Source: an uncultured Methanobacteriaceae archaeon (GTDB lineage Archaea; Methanobacteriota; Methanobacteria; Methanobacteriales; Methanobacteriaceae). From it: 64,000 nucleotides of DNA. The notes under the pieces were generated by a model. That model was not told where the DNA came from. It was given only the letters and a program-made list of their open reading frames with translations, and did no database searches. The stretch is taken from positions 1 to 64,000 of the forward strand of contig CACZOU010000061.1 in NCBI GenBank assembly GCA_902782945.1, read 5' to 3'. Position numbers and translations under genes: made by a program. Every line of letters starts with the position of its first letter. Position 1 is the stretch's first letter. Below, piece after piece: positions 8,860 to 19,589 of the stretch.

Positions 8860-9606
8860 TTATTTATTATTCCTCTTATTTCTAGGTTTAGGCATGCTAC
8901 TTTCAGTATCCACATCCTCAAAATCATTAAGACCTATAATATTTAATAGTTCTTTATAGAATGCAAATATTATAATAAGTATTCCTATAATTATTAGACC
9001 TACAGCTAGTGTTTCGTGTTCAGCATACATTACATTATCTGATACTTTAATAACATCATCTAATGATTGTATTATACCAATTACTGTAAGGATTAAACCT
9101 ACTACTATCATCACTACTTTTTTTACTGTTTGCTTGTTGAATTTTATATTTTGGAAGATGTTTAGTTTTTTTATCTTGTTTGTGTCAAACTGATTTAGTA
9201 GAGGTACACCATCTTCATCTACTTTAACATCATCCACTATTTTTGTTGAATCTTCTGATTTACTAGTTTTTGATAGTTTATCTTTATGTTCTACTTCGAT
9301 TTTCTGTTCTTTTTCTTTGTCTTTAGTGTTTTTGTTGTTTATATCTACGTCATCAATTACACTCATTAGCTTGTTAGATTTATCTTCTTCATCATCGTCT
9401 GTTTCATCAGTTGGTTTTTCCACTATTGAACCTAGTTCACTATTATATTCAGGTATATCTTCTGCATCTCTCTGTTCTAACATGTCCAATGGATCTATTT
9501 CTGTTTCAATAGTTTCTATATCATCAGATGTATCCTCTATTTCATTCAATTCATCCAGAGGATCTACCTCATCCATATTTATAGAATCATGATCATTTTT
9601 TGACAT
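8860..9606 (-). CDS. Acidic protein with two C-terminal membrane helices
   Basis: 248 residues, family not recognised. The first 150 or so are highly acidic and low in complexity (repeated Asp/Glu with IDPLDxL motifs: DEVDPLDELNE and EIDPLDMLEQ), with a Lys-rich patch around residues 95-115. Two hydrophobic helices follow, at about 165-183 (VVMIVVGLILTVIGII) and 203-221 (AVGLIIIGILIIIFAFY), joined by about 20 residues. The tail is short and basic. The likely topology is a large cytoplasmic acidic tail on a two-helix hairpin. It lies between tfs and pcn on the same strand but is separated by about 300 bases on each side. Confidence 0.65.
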   Translation of the reverse strand: MSKNDHDSINMDEVDPLDELNEIEDTSDDIETIETEIDPLDMLEQRDAEDIPEYNSELGSIVEKPTDETDDDEEDKSNKLMSVIDDVDINNKNTKDKEKEQKIEVEHKDKLSKTSKSEDSTKIVDDVKVDEDGVPLLNQFDTNKIKKLNIFQNIKFNKQTVKKVVMIVVGLILTVIGIIQSLDDVIKVSDNVMYAEHETLAVGLIIIGILIIIFAFYKELLNIIGLNDFEDVDTESSMPKPRNKRNNK

Positions 9607-9894
9607 GTTATCACTATACTAGTTATTAATTTATTTTTTAAAAATTTTAGGTATGATACAAATTATAATATTTAACATATTATTTCTAAATCTTCTACAA
9701 TAGGCATGTTAACCTACTATAGTTCAATTGAATATTTTTTTAAAGACAATGAAAAAATATTTTAGTAATTTGTAATCTTGTTTAATAATTTCTTTTTTAG
9801 TTAATAAATATTTTATGAAGATAAAAACTTTATTAATTTTAATAAGTTCTTTACCTTGTTTGATTTAGTTAAAAGGAAGAAAATATGATGTTAA

Positions 9895-10212
9895 CTAATC
9901 ATATTCTCTCCAAGTATAATCACATTCTGTGCATCTGAAAAATCTTGTTTCTGATTCATCTGCACTTCTTGTTTGTTGTAACCACCAGAATGCAAGTTTA
10001 TTATTACATTTTGGACATATTACTTTTATTGTAGGTAAAGTTTTTACATTATCATTAGTGACTATTACTGTATCTTCTTTATCAACTTTTTCAGATACTT
10101 CATATTGTTTTTTTGATTCTTCAGTTACGTTTTTCTCATATCCACAAGCGTCACATGAGAATTTACCGTCTTTTGGAAATAGTACTTTTCCACAATTTGG
10201 ACAAAATTCCAT
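9895..10212 (-). CDS. tfs: Transcription factor S (TFS, RNA cleavage factor)
   Basis: 105 residues, normal length. The N-terminal zinc ribbon is CPNCGKVLF ... CDACGYEK; the C-terminal one is [32 protein letters not shown] in register, with the catalytic acidic pair DE in RSADESET. It stimulates transcript cleavage by backtracked RNA polymerase, like TFIIS. GGGGAT lies 6 bases before ATG 10212. Confidence 0.96.
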   Translation of the reverse strand: MEFCPNCGKVLFPKDGKFSCDACGYEKNVTEESKKQYEVSEKVDKEDTVIVTNDNVKTLPTIKVICPKCNNKLAFWWLQQTRSADESETRFFRCTECDYTWREYD

Positions 10213-10310
10213 TCATATCCCCTTTCCTATATTCTTATGTTTTAATTTTATATTTATGTACTAATATTCTATTATTTATATAAAATAATGATATTTGTAT
10301 TTATCTATTC

Positions 10311-10727
10311 TTATTGCGTGTCCTTAATTAGTCCTGCGTCAGTTATTATTTCTTCATGATCAAATGCTAATTTTTCATTTTTTAATTCTGTAATTTTTAT
10401 ATATTTTGCATCTTTTGCATCAGAATCTGATTGTAGTGTTCCATCTATTATATGTGCGGTGAATGCTACTGTCACAGTATGTCCTCTAGGATCACGGTCA
10501 GGATCAGAGTAAACTCCTACTAATTTATCTAATTCTACATCTAATCCTGTTTCTTCTTTTGCTTCTCGTACTGCTGCATGTTCAACTTTCTCCCCATATT
10601 CCACAAAACCACCAGGTAAAGCCCAATGATCCTTATATGGGTCATTTAATCGCTTGATAAGAACTGTATTATCATTATCGATTATAATAATATCTACAGT
10701 TAATGCAGGATTTCTATGTTTTGACAT
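10311..10727 (-). CDS. Nudix hydrolase
   Basis: 138 residues with a complete Nudix box, GGFVEYGEKVEHAAVREA continuing into KEETGLD, giving the G-x5-E-x7-REUxEExGU pattern. The region after it (YSDPDRDPRGHTVTVAFTA) matches archaeal ADP-ribose pyrophosphatase-like members, which cleave nucleoside diphosphates linked to another moiety. The exact substrate cannot be read from sequence. It is a single gene between tfs and rpoL. Confidence 0.88.
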   Translation of the reverse strand: MSKHRNPALTVDIIIIDNDNTVLIKRLNDPYKDHWALPGGFVEYGEKVEHAAVREAKEETGLDVELDKLVGVYSDPDRDPRGHTVTVAFTAHIIDGTLQSDSDAKDAKYIKITELKNEKLAFDHEEIITDAGLIKDTQ

Positions 10728-10872
10728 GATTACAATATATATTAAATCATGTTTATGAAGATTCCGAATTAAATATAAAATAAAGTATAGTGTTATGTAT
10801 AATTAGTTAAAAAAATAGTGATTGTAAAATAATATATTTAAAAAAAAGATATTTAGTTAGTTGAGATTTTAT

Positions 10873-11136
10873 TTACTGGAAATTATCTTCAACTACTTGT
10901 TTAAAATCTTGTGCTTCTTTCTTAATTTCCTCAGATGCTGTAACTATTGATTCTCTAGGATTTGGACTATGTACTTCAAACTCCGGTTGTCCTATAAGAG
11001 GGTGTGTTATATCATATGCTGCTGCTTTTACTTCATCCTGTGACATTAATCTTTTTCTTAGGATGTTACATATCGTATGTGTTTCCCCTGTTATTTCTAA
11101 TACTAATTTTTCTGGTTGTTCTTCTATTACTTTCAT
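10873..11136 (-). CDS. rpoL: RNA polymerase subunit L
   Basis: 87 residues. The Rpb11/AC19-type signature ETHTICNILRKRLM near residue 18, followed by VKAAAYDITHPLIGQPEFEV, identifies the partner of RpoD in the assembly platform of archaeal RNA polymerase. Its ATG directly follows the TAA of csl4, and the ribosome-binding site GGAGG sits inside the end of csl4, so the two are translationally linked. Confidence 0.96.
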   Translation of the reverse strand: MKVIEEQPEKLVLEITGETHTICNILRKRLMSQDEVKAAAYDITHPLIGQPEFEVHSPNPRESIVTASEEIKKEAQDFKQVVEDNFQ

Positions 11137-11703
11137 TTAATATCCTCCATATCTGCTTGATATTTTTCTTGTGTCTATTACTCCGCATTCACATGATAAT
11201 TTATTACCTTCTGTTAACTTCATGAATTTACGACAGTTAATACACATTGCTTTTATTACTCCTAGTTCTATTTCGGCTGTTGTTAACTCTACATATTCTG
11301 ATCCTAGGATATTTATTACTTTTGCTTCTATTATGTCACCTATCTTAAATAAATCATGCATTGATGAAACATAATCATTAGTTACCCTGGATATATGAAT
11401 ATATCCTTTATATCCAGCCACTATTCCACGGTTATTATCAACTATTTTTTTAATTGTTACTAGTGCCTTATGTGGTTTAACTTCTGTTATATGTCCTACT
11501 ACAATGTCTCCTAGTTTTATACGCCTTGGAGTGTTTGGTGCTTGTACAGATATTGTCTTGTTAATTTCATCTATTTTTACTATTCCATGTATAGCTGATT
11601 TTATAATTCCATCATCGATGTATGTCCATTCAGCTGGAATATACTCCTCGTAGGTGCATAATGTTTCACCAGGTAATACTATGTCATTTTCTTTATGATT
11701 CAT
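11137..11703 (-). CDS. csl4: Exosome RNA-binding subunit Csl4
   Basis: 188 residues from ATG 11703 (MNHKENDIVLPGETL); the frame opens 11 residues earlier but the family starts with the N-terminal barrel at this Met. It has an N-terminal Csl4 domain, a central S1 domain (IKLGDIVVGHITEVKPHKAL ... GYIHISRV) and a C-terminal zinc ribbon (CINCRKFMKL ... LSCECG). It caps the archaeal exosome and recruits RNA. It is joined end-to-start to rpoL. Confidence 0.92.
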   Translation of the reverse strand: MNHKENDIVLPGETLCTYEEYIPAEWTYIDDGIIKSAIHGIVKIDEINKTISVQAPNTPRRIKLGDIVVGHITEVKPHKALVTIKKIVDNNRGIVAGYKGYIHISRVTNDYVSSMHDLFKIGDIIEAKVINILGSEYVELTTAEIELGVIKAMCINCRKFMKLTEGNKLSCECGVIDTRKISSRYGGY

Positions 11704-11808
11704 ACAAATTACTACCATCAGATAGATTATTAACATTAATGTTGTGTAGATTTAATAAATTATACTATATTAATATTTATTCTTTATTAATAATAAATGT
11801 TTTAACAA

Positions 11809-12825
11809 TTAGTCTGTCTGCTCATCATGGATTATAATTTCATCCATCATATAGTCTTCCCAATCTCTTAATCCTAGAACAATTTCTAATTCCTGAGGAG
11901 TAATAACTGGTTTTTTATACATTGCACTATCATCAATAGCTATTCTTGGGCAGGCTGTCATTACAAATGCATCTAGATTAAACGGTAGTAATCTATCTGG
12001 TGCTATGTAATCCATGTTAAGTATCTGTGCTTTTAATCCATGTTCTTCTAGTAAATCTCTTAGTTTTAAAGCTAATTCAAATCTTAATTGTCCTTTTTTT
12101 GAGGATATTATTATTCCATATGATTTTGCTGATTTTGCCTTTGTTATTCTTGCAAATCTTATTCTGAGTATTTTATCATAGAATTTATCAATATCACGTG
12201 CTTGGCCTGTGAATGGGTCAGCTAAGATTACTGGTTTTTTTGTGAACAATTTTACTCCTAATGCATGGAAGTCACCACTACCGACATAAACTATCACATC
12301 AACATTTAAGTTTTTGATTGATGTGAAGTTACATCCTAATACTTGTCCTGTAGATGTACCTATTCCATTGTCAAGAACTACAGTATATCCATTAGACTTG
12401 AATATTTCAATCATATCGTCTAATTTATGTATATGCTGTGTTGTTGTTACTAGTCCAATAGTCTTTACATCATCATCAAGTTTATTGATAGCATCAAGTA
12501 TAGGAGCATTTATATCAGCACTAGAATGAGCTTCAATATATAATACAGGACATTCAGTTTTTATAGGAAGAGCCGTATGTGCAAAGTGAACTACAAGATC
12601 AATATGGCCATTAACCTTATTATCTGCTAAATCACATGCACCAAAACAAGGATCTGCATCAATAATAATATTCACATCATTTACAACACTATTTATCTCT
12701 TCTGCAACCATTATGGCATCAGTTTTAAGACCCTCCGGGAATTGTAGAATAACATTTTTTGCATTTAATTCCTGAATCTTATCCTTTATTGTATCAATTT
12801 TATAATCATAATCTATTGTTGACAT
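11809..12825 (-). CDS. dph2: Diphthamide synthase Dph2 (3-amino-3-carboxypropyl transfer to His of EF-2)
   Basis: 338 residues from ATG 12825 (GGAG 7 bases upstream). The three cysteines that hold the radical 4Fe-4S cluster are in DADPCFGACD, VLGCNFTS and VMTACPRIAIDD, spread over three repeated domains. The enzyme cleaves S-adenosylmethionine noncanonically to start diphthamide on elongation factor 2. The stop is 105 bases upstream of csl4; 15 to 20 bases separate it from hpt, so hpt-dph2 may be co-transcribed. Confidence 0.93.
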   Translation of the reverse strand: MSTIDYDYKIDTIKDKIQELNAKNVILQFPEGLKTDAIMVAEEINSVVNDVNIIIDADPCFGACDLADNKVNGHIDLVVHFAHTALPIKTECPVLYIEAHSSADINAPILDAINKLDDDVKTIGLVTTTQHIHKLDDMIEIFKSNGYTVVLDNGIGTSTGQVLGCNFTSIKNLNVDVIVYVGSGDFHALGVKLFTKKPVILADPFTGQARDIDKFYDKILRIRFARITKAKSAKSYGIIISSKKGQLRFELALKLRDLLEEHGLKAQILNMDYIAPDRLLPFNLDAFVMTACPRIAIDDSAMYKKPVITPQELEIVLGLRDWEDYMMDEIIIHDEQTD

Positions 12826-12846
12826 AAACAAACTCCAAATTCCAAT

Positions 12847-13410
12847 CTAATCCTCAACAATTGTAACTTTTCCATCAACCATTTTAATTTTAACAAGTGT
12901 ATCAAGAGTATAACCGGTTTCTTCCTCAACAATCATTCGTCCGTCATCCTTCTCTATTGGTACTATTATATGAACAAAATTAGCTCCGATTTCATCAAAT
13001 GCTTTAATAACACTGATTAATGTTCCACCAGTACTTACAACATCATCTATAAGTAACACATTATCTTCTTTATTTATACCATTAATGAATAATTCACTTT
13101 CACTGTAACCTGTTTCCTGATGTACTTGTTTTTCTCCTTCTAATCCATAAGATCTTTTACGTACTACTACAAATGGAATTCCAGTCTTTAATGATAATGC
13201 TGTTGCTAAGGGTATACCCATTGATTCAATACCTACTATTTTATCAACAAGGTCAAGATTATAATTATTAATAATATAATCCATAATATCTTCTAACAAT
13301 TCTGGTTCTACTAGTGGTACTCCATCACTAATAGGATGTACAAAATAATAATAGTTCCCTTTTTTAACTACAGGACACTCAATTAATGATTTTTTTAATT
13401 CATCTAACAT
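12847..13410 (-). CDS. hpt: Hypoxanthine/guanine phosphoribosyltransferase, archaeal type
   Basis: 187 residues. The PRPP-binding loop VLLIDDVVSTGGTL (about 119-132) and a basic VVVRKRSYGLEGEKQ segment match archaeal purine salvage phosphoribosyltransferases. These make IMP or GMP from free base and PRPP. GGGGA lies upstream of ATG 13410. It is divergent from SRP54, and the two share the 316-bp intergenic region. Confidence 0.9.
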   Translation of the reverse strand: MLDELKKSLIECPVVKKGNYYYFVHPISDGVPLVEPELLEDIMDYIINNYNLDLVDKIVGIESMGIPLATALSLKTGIPFVVVRKRSYGLEGEKQVHQETGYSESELFINGINKEDNVLLIDDVVSTGGTLISVIKAFDEIGANFVHIIVPIEKDDGRMIVEEETGYTLDTLVKIKMVDGKVTIVED

Positions 13411-13726
13411 ATCTAATTCCCCATATTCATTAAATAAAGAATAATCTTCTTTATCATTCTAATACTCTAGTCATTACTACTCTTTAAAAATAAATCTTTG
13501 TATAACTTATTTTTTTTGATATAAAGAGTAGATTCTTCTATTAAAAAAATATTTATATTACTATTATATATTTAGATTAATCATTACTTAAGAAAGTACT
13601 TATTGAAGTGGATAAAATTAATATAAATTAGATAATATAATATAATGGATGGATAATATAATTAATAATAATATAGACTAATAATCAATTATACTAAATA
13701 AATCATCAGAGGAGGGGTCAAGTTAA
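13411..13726. other. 316-bp divergent promoter region hpt / SRP54
   Basis: No gene is seen. Very AT-rich, with several TATA-like stretches (for example 13551-13572 and 13633-13665). It ends in GAGGAGGGG at 13710-13718, the ribosome-binding site of SRP54. It must carry both divergent promoters. Confidence 0.5.
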
Positions 13727-15061
13727 ATGCTAGAAGGATTAAGTGAAAGTCTAACAAAGACCATGAAGAAACTGGCAGGAATGTCAGTGATTGACAAAAA
13801 AACATTAAAAGAAGTTACAAAAGAAATTCAACGTGCACTCATACAAGCTGATGTAAACGTAAAAGTAGTATTTGCTCTTACAAAAAAAATAGAGAAACGA
13901 GCATTAGATGAAGAGTTACCAAAGGGATTAAGTCCAAAAGAACATGTAATTCGTATTGTATACCAGGAATTAGTAAACCTAATTGGAGAAAAACCAGAAG
14001 AACTCAAAATTACTAAAAAACCATATAAAATAATGATGCTTGGTCTACAGGGTAGTGGTAAAACCACAACTACTGCAAAATTAGCAAAACACTTGAAAAA
14101 GAAAGGCTATACATCAGCAATAGTATGTACTGATACATGGAGACCAGCAGCATACGAACAGTTAAAACAATTAACAGAACCCTTAGGTGTACCAGTATAC
14201 GGAGACCCAGAAAACAAGGATGCAGTGGATCTTGCAAAAAAAGGACTGGAAAAATTCCAATCAAAATATGATGTACTTCTAATAGATACAGCAGGACGAC
14301 ATAAAGAAGAACAAGATTTACTGGATGAAATGACCGAACTAAGTAAAGTAGTAGAACCAGACGAAGTAATATTAGTAATAGATGGTACTATAGGTCAGCA
14401 AGCACGTAAACAAGCAGAAGCATTCAAACAAACCACTACTATTGGTTCAATAATAATAAGTAAACTTGACGGATCAGCAAAAGGTGGAGGTGCACTCTCA
14501 GCTGTAGCAGAAATTAAAGCTCCAATAAAATTCATTGGTACTGGTGAAAATGTAGATGACTTTGAAGCATTCGACCCTGAAAGATTCATCTCAAGATTAC
14601 TTGGAATGGGTGACCTTGATACATTAATAGAAAAAGCAGCAGAGGTAACTTCAGAACAATCCGATAAAGAAATGATTGATTCCATAATGAGTGGTAAATT
14701 CACATTAAAAGATATGGAAAATCAGCTTGAAATGATGAATAAAATGGGACCAATTCAACAGATAATGAAGTTAATACCAGGACTTGGAAGCCAATTACCA
14801 GCAAATGCATCCCAGGTTACAGAAGACAAACTTAACATGTACAAGGTATTAATGAACTCTATGACAGAATACGAATTAGAAAATCCTGAAGTAATTAAAA
14901 AATCAAGAGTAAATCGTATAAGTAGAGGTGCAGGTCTTACAAATGAAGATGTAAAAGACTTACTTAAATATTACAATGTAACTAAAAAAGCATTAAAAGG
15001 AATGGGAAAACGTAATATGAGCGGACCAATGGGTAAATTATTAAGACGTATGCCAAGATAG
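13727..15061 (+). CDS. srp54: Signal recognition particle protein SRP54
   Basis: 444 residues, full length. N domain 1-95; G domain with the P-loop [21 protein letters not shown], and the conserved [13 protein letters not shown] domain with Met-rich helices ([20 protein letters not shown]) and a basic SRP-RNA binding helix. It binds signal sequences and SRP RNA and delivers ribosomes to FtsY/SecYE. The 3' end converges on the giant glycosyltransferase gene with only 40 bases between. Confidence 0.97.
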   Translation: MLEGLSESLTKTMKKLAGMSVIDKKTLKEVTKEIQRALIQADVNVKVVFALTKKIEKRALDEELPKGLSPKEHVIRIVYQELVNLIGEKPEELKITKKPYKIMMLGLQGSGKTTTTAKLAKHLKKKGYTSAIVCTDTWRPAAYEQLKQLTEPLGVPVYGDPENKDAVDLAKKGLEKFQSKYDVLLIDTAGRHKEEQDLLDEMTELSKVVEPDEVILVIDGTIGQQARKQAEAFKQTTTIGSIIISKLDGSAKGGGALSAVAEIKAPIKFIGTGENVDDFEAFDPERFISRLLGMGDLDTLIEKAAEVTSEQSDKEMIDSIMSGKFTLKDMENQLEMMNKMGPIQQIMKLIPGLGSQLPANASQVTEDKLNMYKVLMNSMTEYELENPEVIKKSRVNRISRGAGLTNEDVKDLLKYYNVTKKALKGMGKRNMSGPMGKLLRRMPR

Positions 15062-15101
15062 TAAGTATACCCTCCCTATTACTACTTTTTTTATAGAATA
15101 A
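15062..15101. terminator. Short convergent intergenic with T- and A-tracts
   Basis: A T7 run at 15086-15092 follows the SRP54 stop by about 25 bases and fits an archaeal oligo-T terminator. On the other strand the end of the glycosyltransferase gene runs into AAAAAAT. No strong hairpin is seen. Confidence 0.4.
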
Positions 15102-18100
15102 CTATTTTTTAAATTTTTTCTCATAATCCTCAATAATCGTCTCTACACGATTTGTGAATGTATGTTCACTCACAACATTTGGATTAACAGGATTTCTATG
15201 TAATGCTTCCTCAATTTTATCCTCTAATTCTTCTTTTTTATCATATATTATAATATCATCACTACTAAATACATCTTCTAATCCTTTAACATGGTCTGTT
15301 ACTATTACAGCACCACAGGCTAATCCATCAAAAATTCTGTTAGATATAAATCCTTTTTCCCGCATGTCCTTCCAATGATCATTTAGTAATACTTTAGTTG
15401 ATGAATAAGCCTTATATAATTCCTCATTGGGTATATATTCATCTACAATATACTTATCATCCAATAATCCTTCCCATTGATGACCGTAAACATCTAAATG
15501 ATATTTTGATGGTAATAAATCATGAAGAATCTTTCTATAAACAAAACGTGCATTACCTACAAATAATAATTCTGTATCATATTTCTCATCGTATTCCCTA
15601 TGGAAACGTGACACATTTGTACACTGTAATAATCCTTCAACATCCACATCAACTAATGACTTAATTTTATCAGCCCAGTAATAAGAAGCAATGTATACCT
15701 GATTATATGAATTAAATTCACCGAAACTCACCATATCAGGATGGGATAAATTCCACATGATATTATAATGTATAGGTTTTGGTTTATATTCATATAAGCC
15801 TCTAAGAACTAATACTATGTCATAAACAGCATCTTTATATTTATCCCAATCATTATAAAACTGTATTTTAGAGATATAGCCCTGTTTATTAAATTCTTTT
15901 TGTAATTGTACTGCAAAGTGATAATCACCCCATCCCATCTTTTCCCAGTTACTAGGAGCAGGTATTTTAATCATTACTTTATCAGAAACAATGAAATTTC
16001 TTAATATGTCCATTAATTCTTTAGCTCTTTGTTTATATGTGTGATTAGATAACACTATTGAACGTAGTTCTGATACTTTTGCTCTTCTTTTATCTGGATT
16101 ATTCAAGTACTCAATAATTAACTGTTCAAGTGATTCTTTTGAATTAAATGTTGGTACCTTATCTCCGAATAATTCTTTCAATCCATGTTTACAGTTACTA
16201 ACAACTAACCTACCACATGCTATAGCATCAAACACCCTATTATTTACCTGTGAAGGTATGTTTCCCTGTTCTGAAGTATCATCTATAACTATTTTTGTTG
16301 AAGCATAAACCCTTGGCATTAGGTCATGTTTAACAAATCCTTTATAGTATTCACTAAGTTTACTATAACCCCATCCCACACCATATATATTGAATTCATA
16401 TGGTAAATCTTCTGGATAAATTACACTTGTTATGTTTTCTTCATGTTTTTCGCTGCTTCCTGCAAAACAATAATCACAGAAATATTCCTCAGCTGGTTCT
16501 ACTTCATCATTATATAAATCAGTGTTCGTTGCTTCCGGGAATAATATTGGACTATATCCTGTATTTTCCATTATATGATGTATTCCTTGACTGTTAGAAG
16601 ACAGTATTATATCAAAAGATTCAAAGAATTCTTGTTTAGTCCATGTTTCAAAGCTATCCAGTATCCATGCTATATTTATCAATAGATTATTATTTGTTTT
16701 TATTTTATTAATATCATAGTCCTCTATGCATGATATTAATACATCTGAGTCTATATTATACCAGTTATCCTTATCTTGTTTTCTTGATAAAAATTCTACT
16801 TTGTATCCTAATTTTTCTAGTTGATTAGATAATCCATTAGCTATGAAGTAATCTCCTTCTACTATATGTTCTCCTCTTTGTGAAACTATGAATGTTATTT
16901 TTAGTTCGTTTTCTGAATAGAATAGCTTTTTATCTAATTTATCTTGTAATAATTGTTTTTTTAAGAAATTATTCCATTTATGTGCATAGTATTTTTTATT
17001 TCTAGAATCCCTATTTATTAGTAGTCCATTGATTGTTTTTTCTATTGATGCAAATTCATAGTGATATGCTACTGCTCTTGATGTGTAATAGTTATGGTAT
17101 CCTTCTTCATTTAATCGTAGACATAAATCAACGGATTCTAGTCCAAAATTAAATTCTTCATCAAATCCTCCAACTTCATTGAATATATCTTTTTTAAGTA
17201 GCATTAATGAACCTGTAACTGCCACCACTTGTCTTATTACATCATCTCCATAAATATACGGTCTTCCATTTCTATAGTTATATGGAATTATTAATCCCTT
17301 GTATTCTTTGAACTTTATTCCTTCATGTTGTATTTTGTAGGATTTATCTGCATTATAGTTAGATGCTGTGGTATCCGGGTATACTAGTCTCGCTCCTACT
17401 GCTCCTGCATCATCTTTTAATCCCACATCCATTAGATGATTTAACCATCCATCTAGTAATTCAATGTCATTATCCATGAATACCAGGTAATCACCTTTTG
17501 CTTGTTTTACTACTTCATTGTATGCCTCTGAGTAACTCTTGTTTAGTTGATTCTTATGTATTCTTATTGGTAATACTTCTGTGTATTTGTCTATTATTTT
17601 TAGTGAGTTATCTACTGAGTCATTATCTATGATTATTATCTCGTAATTTGGGTAATCAGTGAATTCTATTAGGGAGTTTAGTAGTTTTGTTAGGTAATCT
17701 TCTCCATTACGATTTAATATTAATATTGATACGCTTGGTGCATCAGTACCGTAAATAGTATATTCTTTTGATAGAACATCTTCATCAATTAATTCTTTAT
17801 AATTTTGTTTATCAATATCCCTCAAAAAGTACTTACATGTGTTATTTTTATCTTGTCCTACTGTTATATAGTGATATAATGGATTTATTGTAGGATTATC
17901 TAAATTATCATATTTATAAAGATAATAGTTATTGTCAAAGTAGCTTGAAGGATTTTTACCCTCTTTATATCCTCTTGACACATAATGATATGCTGGTGTT
18001 TCAAGACAATATTTTACATCAGGATACTTATTTAAGTAATATTTTTCATCAAACAAGTCTGATTGTTCTACTACTTCTGCCATATGTTCATATTTTTCTT

Positions 18101-19490
18101 TAATCTTATCTTCTTGCTCTATAATTTCTTTTGTTATTATCGGAGAACGTCCCTCTTGTTTTCCTACAGTTAAATAGTTATAATATGGATTTATATCACA
18201 TAATGACTCCGGATATTCACTTGTATAGTATCTTGTATCAAAATGTTCATTTGGATTTTTTCCCTCATCTGCACCAATTGTAACATAATGTTTTATAAGT
18301 TCTTTTGTTGATCCTTTAATGTCCCTATTTTGTTGCATATAATATTCATCATCAAAAGTGTTTGAGTTATATATTGTATTAATACAATCCTCCATATCTT
18401 CATCTGAATATTCCCTATGTGTATTATAATTATTTTTCATTCCAATGTTTGCATAATGTATTAAAGGGTTTATATCTTCATTTTTTAGATATTTTTGCTT
18501 ATAATAATATGTGTTGAACGTCTTTGTAGGATTTAAGTTTAATTTATATCCTTCTTTAAGATAATGCCCGAGAGGGTCAAGACTGGTTTTTTGAAGCTGA
18601 GGATATTGCTTATAATAGTACTTCTCATCAAATAAATCATTTTCATTGATTAATCTTACTGCGCTTTCTATATCCTCCGATGTCATCTTATTAGTTGTTC
18701 GTCTACCCTTATAAATATCATATAATGCGTAATATATCAATGGATTCATATTACTTTTTTTAACATCAGGATAGGAAAGATAATAATCATTATCAAAGGA
18801 TTCTGATGGATTCATTCCCTTTTTATATCCTTCTTTAAGATAATGTTCTAATAAATTACTAGTTTGCTCTGCTACCCACGGATATTTATTGTTATAATAC
18901 TCTTCATCAAATAAATCATTATTCTTGATTACTTTTAAGGCTGTTTTTATATCATCATCTGTTAGTTCATCCTTGGTTTTATGGAGTTTATTATCTATTG
19001 CATCTTCATAAATTATTCCTGTACGTTCTTTGTTTACTAAATTTTCAGTTAATATCTTGTTTTTTTCATTAATTAACTTTATTTTCCTGTTTATATCAAA
19101 ACTTTCCTGTGTTAATTGTCTGTTTAATTCATTGATTGATTTTATATTTTCAGATAACTTTTTACTCTTTGAAACTATTGTTTTATTCTGTAATGTCTTA
19201 TCATATAAAACATGATATACTAGTGGATTAATTTCATTTTCAAGTAATCCCTTATGAGTATTTAGATATTTATCATTATCAAAGAATTTAGATGGATTAG
19301 TACTTTGCTTATAACCAACAAGTAGATAATATTCCAATAGATTGTCTGTCTGTTCGGCTATCTCTGGATAATTTCTTTTATAATACTCCTCGTCAAAGAG
19401 ATTATTCTCTATTATAATTTGCTTTGCTTCTTCAAGCTTAATGCTATCCAGTTCATCCTTAACGTTTTCATATGACATGACATTAACCAT
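15102..19490 (-). CDS. Giant multi-domain glycosyltransferase (five N-terminal repeats, GT2 domain, two GT1/CgeB-like domains)
   Basis: 1462 residues. Five repeats of about 90-95 residues, each starting near L/TFD-E/D-xYY (at about 31, 193, 286, 379 and 479) and followed by HYLxxGYKxGxNPS, FDxxYYL and NPLxHY motifs. A charged helical stretch (about 105-175) separates repeats 1 and 2. A GT2 domain begins near 585 (SVSILILNRNGEDYL) with the metal motif DND in YLVFMDNDIEL and a GGFDEEFNFG acceptor motif. Two GT1-type C-terminal domains follow, marked by FDAIACGRLVV (about 1145) and FDGLACGAVIV (about 1405). The FD-YY repeats also occur in bacterial polysaccharide glycosyltransferases. No membrane segment; probably cytoplasmic, building a cell-surface glycan. 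It lies antisense between SRP54 and pus10. Confidence 0.85.
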   Translation of the reverse strand: MVNVMSYENVKDELDSIKLEEAKQIIIENNLFDEEYYKRNYPEIAEQTDNLLEYYLLVGYKQSTNPSKFFDNDKYLNTHKGLLENEINPLVYHVLYDKTLQNKTIVSKSKKLSENIKSINELNRQLTQESFDINRKIKLINEKNKILTENLVNKERTGIIYEDAIDNKLHKTKDELTDDDIKTALKVIKNNDLFDEEYYNNKYPWVAEQTSNLLEHYLKEGYKKGMNPSESFDNDYYLSYPDVKKSNMNPLIYYALYDIYKGRRTTNKMTSEDIESAVRLINENDLFDEKYYYKQYPQLQKTSLDPLGHYLKEGYKLNLNPTKTFNTYYYKQKYLKNEDINPLIHYANIGMKNNYNTHREYSDEDMEDCINTIYNSNTFDDEYYMQQNRDIKGSTKELIKHYVTIGADEGKNPNEHFDTRYYTSEYPESLCDINPYYNYLTVGKQEGRSPIITKEIIEQEDKIKEKYEHMAEVVEQSDLFDEKYYLNKYPDVKYCLETPAYHYVSRGYKEGKNPSSYFDNNYYLYKYDNLDNPTINPLYHYITVGQDKNNTCKYFLRDIDKQNYKELIDEDVLSKEYTIYGTDAPSVSILILNRNGEDYLTKLLNSLIEFTDYPNYEIIIIDNDSVDNSLKIIDKYTEVLPIRIHKNQLNKSYSEAYNEVVKQAKGDYLVFMDNDIELLDGWLNHLMDVGLKDDAGAVGARLVYPDTTASNYNADKSYKIQHEGIKFKEYKGLIIPYNYRNGRPYIYGDDVIRQVVAVTGSLMLLKKDIFNEVGGFDEEFNFGLESVDLCLRLNEEGYHNYYTSRAVAYHYEFASIEKTINGLLINRDSRNKKYYAHKWNNFLKKQLLQDKLDKKLFYSENELKITFIVSQRGEHIVEGDYFIANGLSNQLEKLGYKVEFLSRKQDKDNWYNIDSDVLISCIEDYDINKIKTNNNLLINIAWILDSFETWTKQEFFESFDIILSSNSQGIHHIMENTGYSPILFPEATNTDLYNDEVEPAEEYFCDYCFAGSSEKHEENITSVIYPEDLPYEFNIYGVGWGYSKLSEYYKGFVKHDLMPRVYASTKIVIDDTSEQGNIPSQVNNRVFDAIACGRLVVSNCKHGLKELFGDKVPTFNSKESLEQLIIEYLNNPDKRRAKVSELRSIVLSNHTYKQRAKELMDILRNFIVSDKVMIKIPAPSNWEKMGWGDYHFAVQLQKEFNKQGYISKIQFYNDWDKYKDAVYDIVLVLRGLYEYKPKPIHYNIMWNLSHPDMVSFGEFNSYNQVYIASYYWADKIKSLVDVDVEGLLQCTNVSRFHREYDEKYDTELLFVGNARFVYRKILHDLLPSKYHLDVYGHQWEGLLDDKYIVDEYIPNEELYKAYSSTKVLLNDHWKDMREKGFISNRIFDGLACGAVIVTDHVKGLEDVFSSDDIIIYDKKEELEDKIEEALHRNPVNPNVVSEHTFTNRVETIIEDYEKKFKK

Positions 19491-19589
19491 CTAATATTTC
19501 GTTATTTTATATTTATTAGATATTAAATATATAAGAATTTAATAGAAAACATTAATAGAAAAAAATACAATTATATAAGGGAATATTAG

